Assembly (NCBI GenBank): GCA_965228785.1
Contig: CBDDIF010000002.1
Coordinates: 3,410,001 to 3,474,000 of the forward strand
DNA: 64,000 nucleotides
Source of the DNA: Hoeflea_A sp965228785
GTDB lineage: Bacteria > Pseudomonadota > Alphaproteobacteria > Rhizobiales > Rhizobiaceae
Direction: 5' to 3'
The translations under genes were made by a program, and so were the position numbers. How positions within the stretch are numbered: position 1 is the stretch's first letter; every line of letters starts with the position of its first letter. Below the pieces are notes generated by a model, which did not search any database, was not told the DNA's origin, and saw nothing but the letters and a program-made list of their open reading frames with translations. Shown in pieces: positions 1 through 7,052 of this stretch.

Positions 1-367
1 CTAAGCGTTCGACCTGAAGACGATCCGTTCGCGGCAGTTCGATCTGGCGGTCTGCCCGAGCAAGCTCCGGATTGCTGGCCACAGCGACAAGGCGCCGGTC
101 GACCCTCTGTTGCTCTTCCGCCAATTCGGCCATGGCCGGAAACGGAACATGGGTTTTGAAGGCATCCCGCCCCATGCAGTCGCCCTCGAGAGCGGATACA
201 TAATACCAGTCGACAATCAGGATGTGGTTGAGAGTCATGACGATCGACGGGAAAAAGCTCGTCCGCTCTGTAGCCAGATCCGCGTCAGACAACAGCATAC
301 ACGCCTTGTGAAGCCGGAAGTTCGACCAGGCATTGTTCCATGCCTGGGCTTTGAAGAGTGCATTCAT
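1..367 (-). CDS. DinB family protein, C-terminus beyond left edge
   Basis: The reading frame opens at the ATG complementary to 365-367 and stays open for 122 codons to the window edge, so the protein is partial. A clear ribosome site (GGTGAG on the minus strand) lies just upstream. The visible N-terminal part has the pattern of DinB-type four-helix proteins: an early Asn-Ala-Trp-Asn-Asn segment, a Ser-Asp-Ala-Asp turn, then SFFPSIVMTLNHIL followed by VDWYY with the conserved His of the metal site. DinB proteins are thiol-dependent or metal-dependent enzymes of unknown substrate in most bacteria, so only the family is claimed. It is divergent from the VOC gene at 497. No standard-length ORF search reports it because its stop is outside the window. 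Confidence 0.8.
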   Translation of the reverse strand, partial: MNALFKAQAWNNAWSNFRLHKACMLLSDADLATERTSFFPSIVMTLNHILIVDWYYVSALEGDCMGRDAFKTHVPFPAMAELAEEQQRVDRRLVAVASNPELARADRQIELPRTDRLQVERL

Positions 368-496
368 GTCGTCTCACCTTTCTTGTCCGGCGCTGTTTGT
401 TGACTGAACCAACTTCGGCCGGTTCTTGTCGCTGTCCGCATGATGCTACAGGTTGAAGTCTTGAGATATCCGACTCAACACAAATGGAGTGGCAAA

Positions 497-883
497 GTGA
501 TTGCAGCCATCGCCCCGCAATTCTTTTCGAATGACCTCAGGCGTACACTAGCCGGCTATGATGCGCAGCTCGGTTTCTCAACACAGTTCGAGTATGGCGA
601 TCCCACCTACTTTGCCGGTGCGATCCGCGACGGTCTGTCGATTTTCTTCAGACATGTTGTGCGGCCTCCGGCATTGCCGGCCGACAAGTATGATCAGGTA
701 TTGCTGGATGCCTATATTCGCGCCGACGACATCACGGCCCTTCATGAGGAAATTCGCGAACGGGGCGCCGAATTCCATCGGGACCTGGCGGCGATGCCAT
801 GGGGCTTCACCGAATTCGTTGTCAAGGATTGCGACGGCCGGTTGTTGTGTTTCGGCCAGTCAACCGAGCTCGCCAAAGCATAA
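497..883 (+). CDS. VOC (glyoxalase/bleomycin-resistance) superfamily protein
   Basis: A 128-residue protein starting at GTG 497, with GGAG at 486-489 as ribosome site. A longer reading from 440 is possible but adds residues unlike the family. The sequence begins VIAAIAPQFFSNDLRRTLAGY, continues with a QLGFSTQFEYGDP segment and an RDGLSIFFRHV strand, and ends in a GFTEFVVKDCDGRLLCFGQ strand. This is the usual order of a single VOC module with paired beta-alpha-beta-beta-beta units. Such proteins bind a metal or sequester a small hydrophobic ligand; the substrate is not predictable. It lies 10 bases before a possible early start of the cyclase gene, so co-transcription with the cyclase at 966 is plausible. 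Confidence 0.8.
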   Translation: MIAAIAPQFFSNDLRRTLAGYDAQLGFSTQFEYGDPTYFAGAIRDGLSIFFRHVVRPPALPADKYDQVLLDAYIRADDITALHEEIRERGAEFHRDLAAMPWGFTEFVVKDCDGRLLCFGQSTELAKA

Positions 884-965
884 ATGAATCCAGATGTCCG
901 GCAGTTGCCCGTTTTTGCCGCCGCATTTACACTCCGGGCTTTGGAAACGAATGCTAGCAGGCGAC

Positions 966-2687
966 ATGGAACGAAAACTCGCCGCGATCATGGTCAGCGA
1001 CTATGTCGGCTCGACGCCAGCGATGGAGTCGGACGAGGAAGCCTCCATCGCCCTTATCGGTTCGTGCCTGCAGGTGATCGATGACGCCGTGACGGGGCAT
1101 GGCGGACGGGTTTTTAACACCGCTGGCGATGCCTTGCTTGCCGAGTTTCCGAGCGCGGTCAATGCGCTCAAGGCCGCGATGTCGGCACGGGGTACGCTTT
1201 CCTCGGTGGACGGCCTCGACCCGAAATGCGTCCGGTTCGGCCTCCACCTGGCTGACGTCGTTGCCATAGACGGCGACCTGAGAGGCGACGGCGTCAACCT
1301 GGCAAGCCGCATCCAGTCGGCCGCGAAACCCGGCGAGATCGAGGTCTCCGGATCGATTGTCGATAACGTCAAACGCAACTCGCCCTGTTTTTTTGACACC
1401 ATTGGCGACCAACGGTTCAAGGGCGTGTCCGATCCTATCCGTGTCTTTCGCGTACGGTCGGCGATCGACCGTTCTCGCTATCAGAGCGCACCCACGAAGC
1501 ATCCGGAAAATCGACAGATCCGACCCAATTCGCTGATCGTCATGCCGTTCAAGACGGCATCGTCCGCAGATGAGGATCAGCAGTTTCTCGCCGAAGGACT
1601 GACGGATGACCTGACCCTGGAACTCAGCCGGCTGCGCAGCCTGTTCGTCATGTCGCGAACCGCTGCCGGCTCGATCGCCACCAGCGACGCCGTCGAAACC
1701 GGCCTGGCGGTCGGTGCCCAATTCGTCCTGTCCGGGTCAGTCCGCAAAATGGGCGACCGTGTTCGCGTCAACGTATCTCTGACCCGAACGGAGGATGGCG
1801 AAATCGTCTGGTCTGACCGCATGCAGCGCCAGTTCGACGATATCTTCGACCTGCTTGATGATCTTGTCATGCGGGTTGCCGGAACCGTCGCAGGTCGCGT
1901 CGAACACGCCGCCATGCAGGCGGCGCGGCTCAAGCGGCCGACCAATATGTCAGCCTATGAATATTATCTGCGTGGCGTCGAACAGCACCGCATGAGCGGC
2001 ATTACAGACGATCATGTGTATGCCGCTATCGAATGGTTTGACCGAGCCATCGCTGCAGATGCCAATTTCAGCCGCCCCTACGCCATGCAGGTGTGCTCGG
2101 AGTCTTTCCTGCCGAGTTTCGATATCAACGCAGCTGAGCAGAAGCTTCTGCACGCGCTCGAACTGGACCCCTCCGATCCGGAAGTTCACAGGATCATGGG
2201 TATCGTCATGATCAAACAGCGTGGCGACTACAAGGCCAGCCGCCATCATCACCAACGGGCCCTCGAACTGGCTCCCAACGACGCCTACGTCATGGGGCGT
2301 TGTGCCGCGTTCTTTACATTCGTGGGTGAAACAGAAGCGGCACTTTCGCTTCTCGACCAGGCCGAGGAGATCGATCCCTATCTCCCGGTGTGGGTTAGCG
2401 AGGAACGGGTCGCCGCATACTATCTGCTGGGCGACTTCGACAAGCTTGACGACTGTGTCAGCAGGCTGCCCTTTCAAACCCGGCGAACTCGAATTTACCA
2501 GGCCGCAGCCCACGTCGCTCGCGGTCGGAACGACAGAGGCAGAGAGCAGATTGTGGCGGCACTGAGCGACGATTCCGCGCTCAACACAGACTACATCCGG
2601 TACCAGGAGCTCTATGAAGATCACGGGGTGCTTGAGCTTCTGGTATCACGCGCGCACGATGCGGGCCTGCCTCATCCGAGTTCGTAA
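966..2687 (+). CDS. Class III adenylate/guanylate cyclase with C-terminal TPR region
   Basis: The chosen start is the ATG at 966 (MERKLAAIM), which matches how soluble class III cyclases of this group begin; an upstream frame to 894 is open but unlike the family. Residues about 5-170 form the catalytic domain: the first metal Asp is in MVSDYVGST, the second in NTAGDALLAEF, and the transition-state Asn and Arg lie in GVNLASRI. Residues about 190-310 match the adjoining domain that begins LIVMPFKTASS and contains FLAEGLTDDLTLELSRL. Several TPR-like repeats fill the rest (for example ALELDPSDPEVHRIMG and ALELAPNDAYVMGR). There is no signal peptide or membrane segment, so it should be cytoplasmic. 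The usual GDG at the second metal site reads GDA. The likely product is cAMP; the sensed signal is unknown. Confidence 0.88.
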   Translation: MERKLAAIMVSDYVGSTPAMESDEEASIALIGSCLQVIDDAVTGHGGRVFNTAGDALLAEFPSAVNALKAAMSARGTLSSVDGLDPKCVRFGLHLADVVAIDGDLRGDGVNLASRIQSAAKPGEIEVSGSIVDNVKRNSPCFFDTIGDQRFKGVSDPIRVFRVRSAIDRSRYQSAPTKHPENRQIRPNSLIVMPFKTASSADEDQQFLAEGLTDDLTLELSRLRSLFVMSRTAAGSIATSDAVETGLAVGAQFVLSGSVRKMGDRVRVNVSLTRTEDGEIVWSDRMQRQFDDIFDLLDDLVMRVAGTVAGRVEHAAMQAARLKRPTNMSAYEYYLRGVEQHRMSGITDDHVYAAIEWFDRAIAADANFSRPYAMQVCSESFLPSFDINAAEQKLLHALELDPSDPEVHRIMGIVMIKQRGDYKASRHHHQRALELAPNDAYVMGRCAAFFTFVGETEAALSLLDQAEEIDPYLPVWVSEERVAAYYLLGDFDKLDDCVSRLPFQTRRTRIYQAAAHVARGRNDRGREQIVAALSDDSALNTDYIRYQELYEDHGVLELLVSRAHDAGLPHPSS

Positions 2688-2764
2688 CCGGCTCTCTAGC
2701 AGCACTCCAGCCATCACCTATCCGACACCATCGCCAACCATCTGACAAAGGAGAAAGCCGAACC

Positions 2765-3475
2765 ATGATCAAAGCCAGCAGTCATGTCTATTCGGACGGC
2801 ATCACCGAATTTGAAGGCTGGTTCGCCAGCGACACCGGCAAGACCGAAGCGCTCCCCGGCGTGATGATTGTCCACGCCTTTGGCGGCTTGAGCGATTTCG
2901 AAAGGCGTCAGGCCGAGCGACTGGCCGAGATGGGGTACGCCGCATTCGCGGTCGATCTCTACGGCAAGGGCCGGCGCGCCTCCACTCGGGAGGAAGCAGC
3001 AGCGCTAATGGCTGAACTCAATAGTGATCGACCAACTCTCGCCGCCCGGATGAACCTGTCGCTTCAGGAGTTTCGTGACATGCCGCAAGTCGATGCGGCG
3101 CGTACGGGCGCAATCGGCTTCTGCTTCGGCGGCAAGGCGGTTCTCGACCTGGCTCGCTCGGGCACAGAGTTTTCATGCGGTGTCGTGTTTCACGGCGTCT
3201 ACGACGCGCCGGCACAAACCGCGGACAAGATGAATGCCCCGCTGCTGATCCTGCATGGCTGGGACGACCCGCTGGCAAACCCCGATCAGACCGTGGCGTT
3301 GGCTGCGGAACTGACGGAACGCTGTCCCGACTGGCAATTGCTTGCCTTCGGGCACACCGGCCATGCCTTCACCAACCCCAACGCCAGTCAGCCCGGCATG
3401 ATGTTCAGTGCCTCCGCCGAACGGCGGTCCTGGAATGCCATGAGCGGCTTCCTGCAGGAGAAACTGTCCGCTTAG
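2765..3475 (+). CDS. Dienelactone hydrolase family protein
   Basis: A 236-residue alpha/beta hydrolase preceded by AAAGGAG. The nucleophile is Cys in the elbow GFCFGGKAVL, followed by Asp in HGWDDPLANP and His in FGHTGHAFT, giving the Cys-Asp-His triad typical of dienelactone hydrolases. The family hydrolyses cyclic lactones in chloroaromatic breakdown, but many members act on other small esters, and no chlorocatechol genes are nearby, so the substrate is open. It stands alone between the cyclase (77 bp upstream) and the ParD-like/map pair. Confidence 0.9.
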   Translation: MIKASSHVYSDGITEFEGWFASDTGKTEALPGVMIVHAFGGLSDFERRQAERLAEMGYAAFAVDLYGKGRRASTREEAAALMAELNSDRPTLAARMNLSLQEFRDMPQVDAARTGAIGFCFGGKAVLDLARSGTEFSCGVVFHGVYDAPAQTADKMNAPLLILHGWDDPLANPDQTVALAAELTERCPDWQLLAFGHTGHAFTNPNASQPGMMFSASAERRSWNAMSGFLQEKLSA

Positions 3476-3513
3476 GCATGGCCCCTGTCGCGATTTCTTT
3501 CCGCCCTTGAGCG

Positions 3514-3545
3514 AATCGTATACGATTTGTATATGGTTCGTATAT
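3514..3545. promoter_or_regulatory. Candidate operator: palindrome plus three 11-bp phased TYGTATA repeats
   Basis: Just upstream of the ParD-like gene lies a perfect 14-bp palindrome (AATCGTATACGATT, 3514-3527). The heptamer TYGTATA occurs three times on the same strand, beginning at 3516, 3527 and 3538, exactly 11 bp apart, so the copies lie on one face of the helix. Ribbon-helix-helix antitoxins commonly autoregulate through short phased repeats of this type. The region may also contain the -10 element. The assignment as operator is inference. Confidence 0.55.
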
Positions 3546-3562
3546 AGACGCGAGGAAACGCC

Positions 3563-3769
3563 ATGGGCATCGTGAAAATCAATGACGACCTGCATGAGGA
3601 GATCCGTCGTGCCAGCACGGTGATGTGCAGGTCCATCAATGCGCAAGCCGAGTTCTGGATGAAGATCGGCATGTTGGCCGAAGCCAATCCGACCCTTTCC
3701 TTCTCCGACATCATCAAAATGCAGCTCGAGGCGGCAGACGTCGGTGTCACCGAGGTAGCGGTCGCCTGA
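3563..3769 (+). CDS. ParD-like antitoxin-family protein (DUF3423/ParD_like)
   Basis: A 68-residue protein with GCGAGGAA just ahead of its ATG. It begins with MGIVKINDDLHEEIRRAS, continues through CRSINAQAEFWMKIGML, and ends with LSFSDIIKMQLEAADV, which fits the ParD-like family of ribbon-helix-helix antitoxin relatives. No toxin gene follows: the next gene, one base after the stop, is methionine aminopeptidase. This family is often seen next to map, so the pairing is probably a conserved unit rather than a broken toxin-antitoxin system. The promoter region carries phased repeats suited to autoregulation. Confidence 0.85.
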   Translation: MGIVKINDDLHEEIRRASTVMCRSINAQAEFWMKIGMLAEANPTLSFSDIIKMQLEAADVGVTEVAVA

Positions 3770-3770
3770 T

Positions 3771-4550
3771 ATGGTCAAGACCCCGGACGAACTGACCCTG
3801 TTGCGCATTTCGGGCCGGATGCTTGCCTCGGTGTTCGAGATGCTGGACCGACAGAACCTCGCCGGCATGTCGACGCAGGAGGTCAATGACCTGGTCGATC
3901 GCTTCATTACGATCGATCTCGCCGCACGACCGGCGAGCAAGGGACAGTACGGATTTCGCCATGTCCTGAACTGCTCGATCAATCACGTGGTCTGCCATGG
4001 CATACCCGATCCCGGAGAGATCATCCGCGACGGCGACATCGTCAATCTCGATATCACGCTGGAGAAGAATGGCTTCATCGCGGATTCGAGCAAGACCTAC
4101 GTGATCGGCAATGCATCTTCAGCGGCGAGACGACTGGTGAAGGTTGCGCAGGACGCCATGTGGAAGGGCATTGGCCAGGTAAAGCCCGGTGGACACCTGG
4201 GAGACATAGGCTATGCCATCACACGGCATGCGAAAAAGAACGGCTACACCGTCGTGCGGGAGTATTGCGGGCACGGGATTGGTCGGGAAATGCATGAGGA
4301 GCCACAGGTGCTCAATTTCGGACGCCCCGGAACGGGCCTGAAACTGCGCGAGGGCATGGTCTTCACAGTCGAGCCCATGATCAACCAGGGCACCCGCCGG
4401 GTTTCGACGGTAAGCGACGGATGGACGGTGGTGACCAATGACCGCAAGCTCTCCGCCCAATTCGAGCACACGGTTGCGGTGACGAAGACCGGCGTCGAAG
4501 TTCTTACCTTGCGCAATGACGAAACGCCGATGATGGATCAGCGGATTTAG
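3771..4550 (+). CDS. map: Type I methionine aminopeptidase
   Basis: A 259-residue cytosolic enzyme that removes the N-terminal Met from new proteins. All five metal ligands of the pita-bread fold are visible: Asp in VNLDITLEKNGF, Asp in FIADSSKTY, His in YCGHGIGREMHE, Glu in FTVEPMIN and Glu in QFEHTVAV; the substrate-facing His is in NHVVCHGIPD. It starts one base after the ParD-like stop, implying translational coupling. Its TAG stop (4548-4550) is the outermost TAG of the palindromic repeat that follows, so the C-terminus (MMDQRI) may have been set by the insertion. Alphaproteobacteria usually carry another map elsewhere, so this may be a second copy; that cannot be checked here. Confidence 0.95.
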   Translation: MVKTPDELTLLRISGRMLASVFEMLDRQNLAGMSTQEVNDLVDRFITIDLAARPASKGQYGFRHVLNCSINHVVCHGIPDPGEIIRDGDIVNLDITLEKNGFIADSSKTYVIGNASSAARRLVKVAQDAMWKGIGQVKPGGHLGDIGYAITRHAKKNGYTVVREYCGHGIGREMHEEPQVLNFGRPGTGLKLREGMVFTVEPMINQGTRRVSTVSDGWTVVTNDRKLSAQFEHTVAVTKTGVEVLTLRNDETPMMDQRI

Positions 4551-4818
4551 AGCAAGGGGCGATAAGTTTGCACCATTTAACCGTGGCGATTTTGGTCTCT
4601 GGCTAGGCGGATTGCAGGCCGTGGTACCGCCCCACCACAAATGCAAGCCAACGACGCCGAGGGCCAAAGGCGCCCGGCCCGAAGGGTGGCTGCATATCGG
4701 CCCATCGGCTGCTTTGCGCCGCTTGCCCGATGCACCACATCACGCTGCGCGACGCGCCTTGTCGAGTGGAGCCGATCTACTGCCATCAAATGATCCAAAC
4801 TTATCGCCCCTTGCTCTA
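4548..4818 (-). repeat. Palindrome-ended structured repeat, copy 1 (271 bp)
   Basis: The ends are a perfect 23-bp inverted repeat (4548-4570 against 4796-4818, TAGAGCAAGGGGCGATAAGT then TTG). The interior matches copy 2 at 57801-58101 in reverse orientation. Stems present in both copies include GCCGAT 4771-4776 with ATCGGC 4696-4701, CCGATG 4727-4732 with CATCGG 4703-4708, GGGCC 4661-4665 with GGCCC 4676-4680 around a 10-base loop, and GTGGT 4621-4625 with ACCAC 4634-4638. There is no transposase and no credible ORF. It fills the whole gap between map and mmcB, overlapping the map stop codon. It may be a non-autonomous mobile repeat or a structured RNA. Confidence 0.85.
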
Positions 4819-4823
4819 GCCGA

Positions 4824-5312
4824 TCAGCCGGTCGTCTCTTGCCCGTAGGCAATCTGCTCGGCCACAAGCAGTCGATCGGCACCGGCTCTGGCGAAGCGCA
4901 AAGTCAAGGCCTTGCGGGTCGCTGGCGCCAGCTTGTGTTCCGGAGCTTGGCGCATGATCTCGGCATCGTAGCCGTCGGATAGGATCATGCCGCAATCGTC
5001 AGGAAAAATGTCGAGAGGCACGCCCGGATGGGTGGCAAAGAACAATCGGTCGCAATGCCTTCGGTAATCCGGCCATTTGGAATCGACACGAAAGTCTTCG
5101 ATCGACGATTTGATTTCAACGATCCACACCTCGCCTTTTTCCGTTAGGGTCACAAGATCCGCACGTCGGCCGCTGGCGAGACTCAATTCCGGCAGCATGG
5201 CATGGCGCATTTCGCGCAGCAGACGCTGCACGCCGCGACGGACCAAAAGAGCCCTTTCGGACTGACGCCCATCAACAAGGCTGGGTTCCGGATGAGGTGA
5301 AACAATCGGCAT
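4824..5312 (-). CDS. mmcB: MmcB family DNA repair protein
   Basis: A 162-residue protein with the MmcB pattern known from Caulobacter, where loss causes mitomycin C sensitivity. The centre resembles a PD-(D/E)XK nuclease core: Asp in RRADLVTLTEKGE, then Glu-x-Lys in VWIVEIKSSIEDF, followed by SKWPDYRRHCDRLFFA. An N-terminal helical part and a C-terminal helix (APATRKALTLRFARAGADR) complete it. It is convergent with map; only repeat copy 1 separates them, and its stop lies 5 bp from the repeat end. Function in repair is inferred from the family. Confidence 0.88.
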   Translation of the reverse strand: MPIVSPHPEPSLVDGRQSERALLVRRGVQRLLREMRHAMLPELSLASGRRADLVTLTEKGEVWIVEIKSSIEDFRVDSKWPDYRRHCDRLFFATHPGVPLDIFPDDCGMILSDGYDAEIMRQAPEHKLAPATRKALTLRFARAGADRLLVAEQIAYGQETTG

Positions 5313-5514
5313 TCAGGAATGCTGACATGAGTCTTTGTCACTGGCAAGCAAGCCGCAGCAGCGTTGCAGGAAAGCCATAGTGGCGCGGCGATTGACGCGA
5401 ATGTGAACACAGACGGGCCGACGGGCCTTGCCAGAGCATTACAAGAAAAAATAAATGGTAATCATCGAGAATCAGCTTGCGAAAGCGATTTCACGTGCTT
5501 TGGGGGAAGCGAAC

Positions 5515-6153
5515 ATGACCGTACGCCTGGCAATCTTTGGTCTTGCCGCCGCTCTGATGGTGGCCGGCTGCACGACCTCCGATCCGGAGTTGAGCAAACA
5601 GACCTTCACCAGCGAATACGGTGCGGTGAAAGACGGCGGTTACAGTATTCCCGCCGTGCCCATCAGCCGGGTCAACAGCCGCTACCACCGGCAGATCGTG
5701 ACCTATTTCACCCGGGAGAAACCCGGCACCATCATCGTCAACACGCGCAAGCGCTTCCTCTATCTTGTCCTGCCGCGCAACCGGGCAGTGCGCTACGGCA
5801 TCGGCGTTGGCCGGGCCGGTTTTGCCTGGGAAGGCGAGGCCTATGTCGCCTGGAAGCGGCCGTGGCCCCGCTGGCATCCGCCGAAAGAAATGATCGCGCG
5901 GCAGCCGGAACTCAGGCGCTATGCAGATGGTGGCCAGGCACCGGGCCTGAAAAATCCGCTGGGTGCGCGGGCGCTTTATCTGTTCGACAAGGACGGTAAG
6001 GACACGCTTTATCGCCTGCACGGCACGCCGCAATGGAACACCATCGGCACCGCCGCTTCTTCAGGCTGCATCCGGCTGATGAACCAGGACATCATCGACC
6101 TTTACAATCGGGTCAAGCCTGGCAAAGGCACCAAGGTGGTGGTGATCCAGTAA
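5515..6153 (+). CDS. L,D-transpeptidase, lipoprotein
   Basis: The start is ATG 5515 with GGGGGAAG directly upstream; the open frame back to 5455 is not needed. The first residues form a lipoprotein signal (LAIFGLAAALMVAGC), with Cys as the lipidation site, so the mature enzyme should be membrane-anchored in the periplasm. The YkuD catalytic signature is near the C-terminus: His in RLHGTPQW and Cys in SSGCIRLMNQD. Such enzymes form 3-3 peptidoglycan crosslinks or attach proteins to the cell wall. A paralogue lies at 25830-26402 and shares the segment FLYLVLPR and the NPLGARALYL block. It ends at a strong terminator (6183-6213) and is followed by the convergent CoxM gene. Confidence 0.92.
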   Translation: MTVRLAIFGLAAALMVAGCTTSDPELSKQTFTSEYGAVKDGGYSIPAVPISRVNSRYHRQIVTYFTREKPGTIIVNTRKRFLYLVLPRNRAVRYGIGVGRAGFAWEGEAYVAWKRPWPRWHPPKEMIARQPELRRYADGGQAPGLKNPLGARALYLFDKDGKDTLYRLHGTPQWNTIGTAASSGCIRLMNQDIIDLYNRVKPGKGTKVVVIQ

Positions 6154-6182
6154 GGCACTGCATCGACACAGGAATCAAAAAA

Positions 6183-6213
6183 GCCGCCCGGACGATTATC
6201 CGGGCGGCTTTTT
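6183..6213 (+). terminator. Rho-independent terminator after the L,D-transpeptidase
   Basis: A perfect 10-bp stem (GCCGCCCGGA at 6183-6192 with TCCGGGCGGC at 6199-6208) closes a 6-base loop and is followed by five T. An A-run precedes the stem on the plus strand, so it could also stop minus-strand transcription from the CoxSLM operon. Confidence 0.92.
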
Positions 6214-6234
6214 CGTGTGTTATCGGTGACGCCG

Positions 6235-7029
6235 TCAGGCGGCCGAAACAGCTCGCTTGGCCATAACCTTCACCAGATTGGCGCGGTATTCCGACGAGCC
6301 GTGCAGGTCGCTGAGCATCTCTGACGCGTCAACTGAGACGCCGTCCAACGCATCAGGCGAAAAGTTACCACCCAGTGCCGCTTCCATGTCAGAAGCACGA
6401 TAGACGCCGTCCGAGCCGGCACCCGTCACGCCGACACGCACACCGCCGGCACCCTGTGCCACAAAGACGCCAGCCATGGCATAGCGTGAAGCCGGGTTGG
6501 GGAACTTCTGATAGGCCGCCCGAGACGGTGCGTTGAACGAAACCGCTGTGACGATCTCGTTCTCGTTCAAGGCCGTTTCGAACATGCCGACGAAGAAGTC
6601 ATCCGCCGAAATGTCGCGCTGGTTGGTGTGGATCGTGGCACCGAGCGCCACCATGGCGGCCGGATAGTCGGCCGCCGGATCGTTGTTGGCGATCGAGCCG
6701 CCTATCGTCCCCATGTGACGCACATGCGGATCGCCGATATGCGAAGCGAGGTCGGCAAGCGCCGCACAGGCACCACGAACGTCCACCGATCCTGCCACTT
6801 CCGCATGGGTGGTGCCTGCTCCGATGCGCACGGACGCACCAGATACGGTAATGCCCTTCAGCTCATCGACATGGCGAAGATCCACCAAGTCGCTGGGCGC
6901 CGCCAGGCGCTGCTTCATGGTCGGGATCAGGGTCTGGCCGCCGGCGAGGTACTTGCCCTCGTCGGCCCCGGAGACAAGGCTTGCGGCTTCCGAGACGGAG
7001 GAAGCGCGGTGATACTTGGTTTCGTACAT
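6235..7029 (-). CDS. FAD-binding (medium) subunit of a xanthine dehydrogenase/CO dehydrogenase-family enzyme
   Basis: A 264-residue CoxM-type subunit starting at ATG 7029 after AAGGAAA; the frame extends upstream to 7074 but overlaps the large-subunit gene. FAD-binding motifs are clear: YLAGGQTLIPTMKQR near residue 40 and HIGDPHVRHMGTIGGSIANNDPAAD near residue 100, where the TIGGS motif contacts FAD. The subunit takes electrons from the iron-sulfur subunit and passes them to an acceptor. It is the last of three genes in the order small-large-medium, which is usual for form II enzymes. Confidence 0.93.
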   Translation of the reverse strand: MYETKYHRASSVSEAASLVSGADEGKYLAGGQTLIPTMKQRLAAPSDLVDLRHVDELKGITVSGASVRIGAGTTHAEVAGSVDVRGACAALADLASHIGDPHVRHMGTIGGSIANNDPAADYPAAMVALGATIHTNQRDISADDFFVGMFETALNENEIVTAVSFNAPSRAAYQKFPNPASRYAMAGVFVAQGAGGVRVGVTGAGSDGVYRASDMEAALGGNFSPDALDGVSVDASEMLSDLHGSSEYRANLVKVMAKRAVSAA

Positions 7030-7052
7030 GATCGTTTCCTTCTCGCTCTTCC

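Noticed and set aside
1..216. A 71-residue minus-strand frame at the left edge
   Set aside because: It is the wrong frame of the DinB-like gene, whose correct frame runs from 367 to the edge and matches the family.
3563..4550. Reading ParD-like/map as a classic toxin-antitoxin pair
   Set aside because: The second gene has all five metal ligands of methionine aminopeptidase and no toxin features.
4548..4818. Interpretation of the repeat as an insertion sequence
   Set aside because: At 271 bp it has no room for a transposase, no flanking target duplication is obvious, and the interior is a set of conserved stems.
4577..4882. Short frames inside repeat copy 1 and copy 2 that share a peptide such as RLARDQNR
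   Set aside because: The peptide similarity is explained by DNA-level repeat identity; frames run out of the elements and have no ribosome sites. Such calls are probably spurious, although coding cannot be fully excluded.
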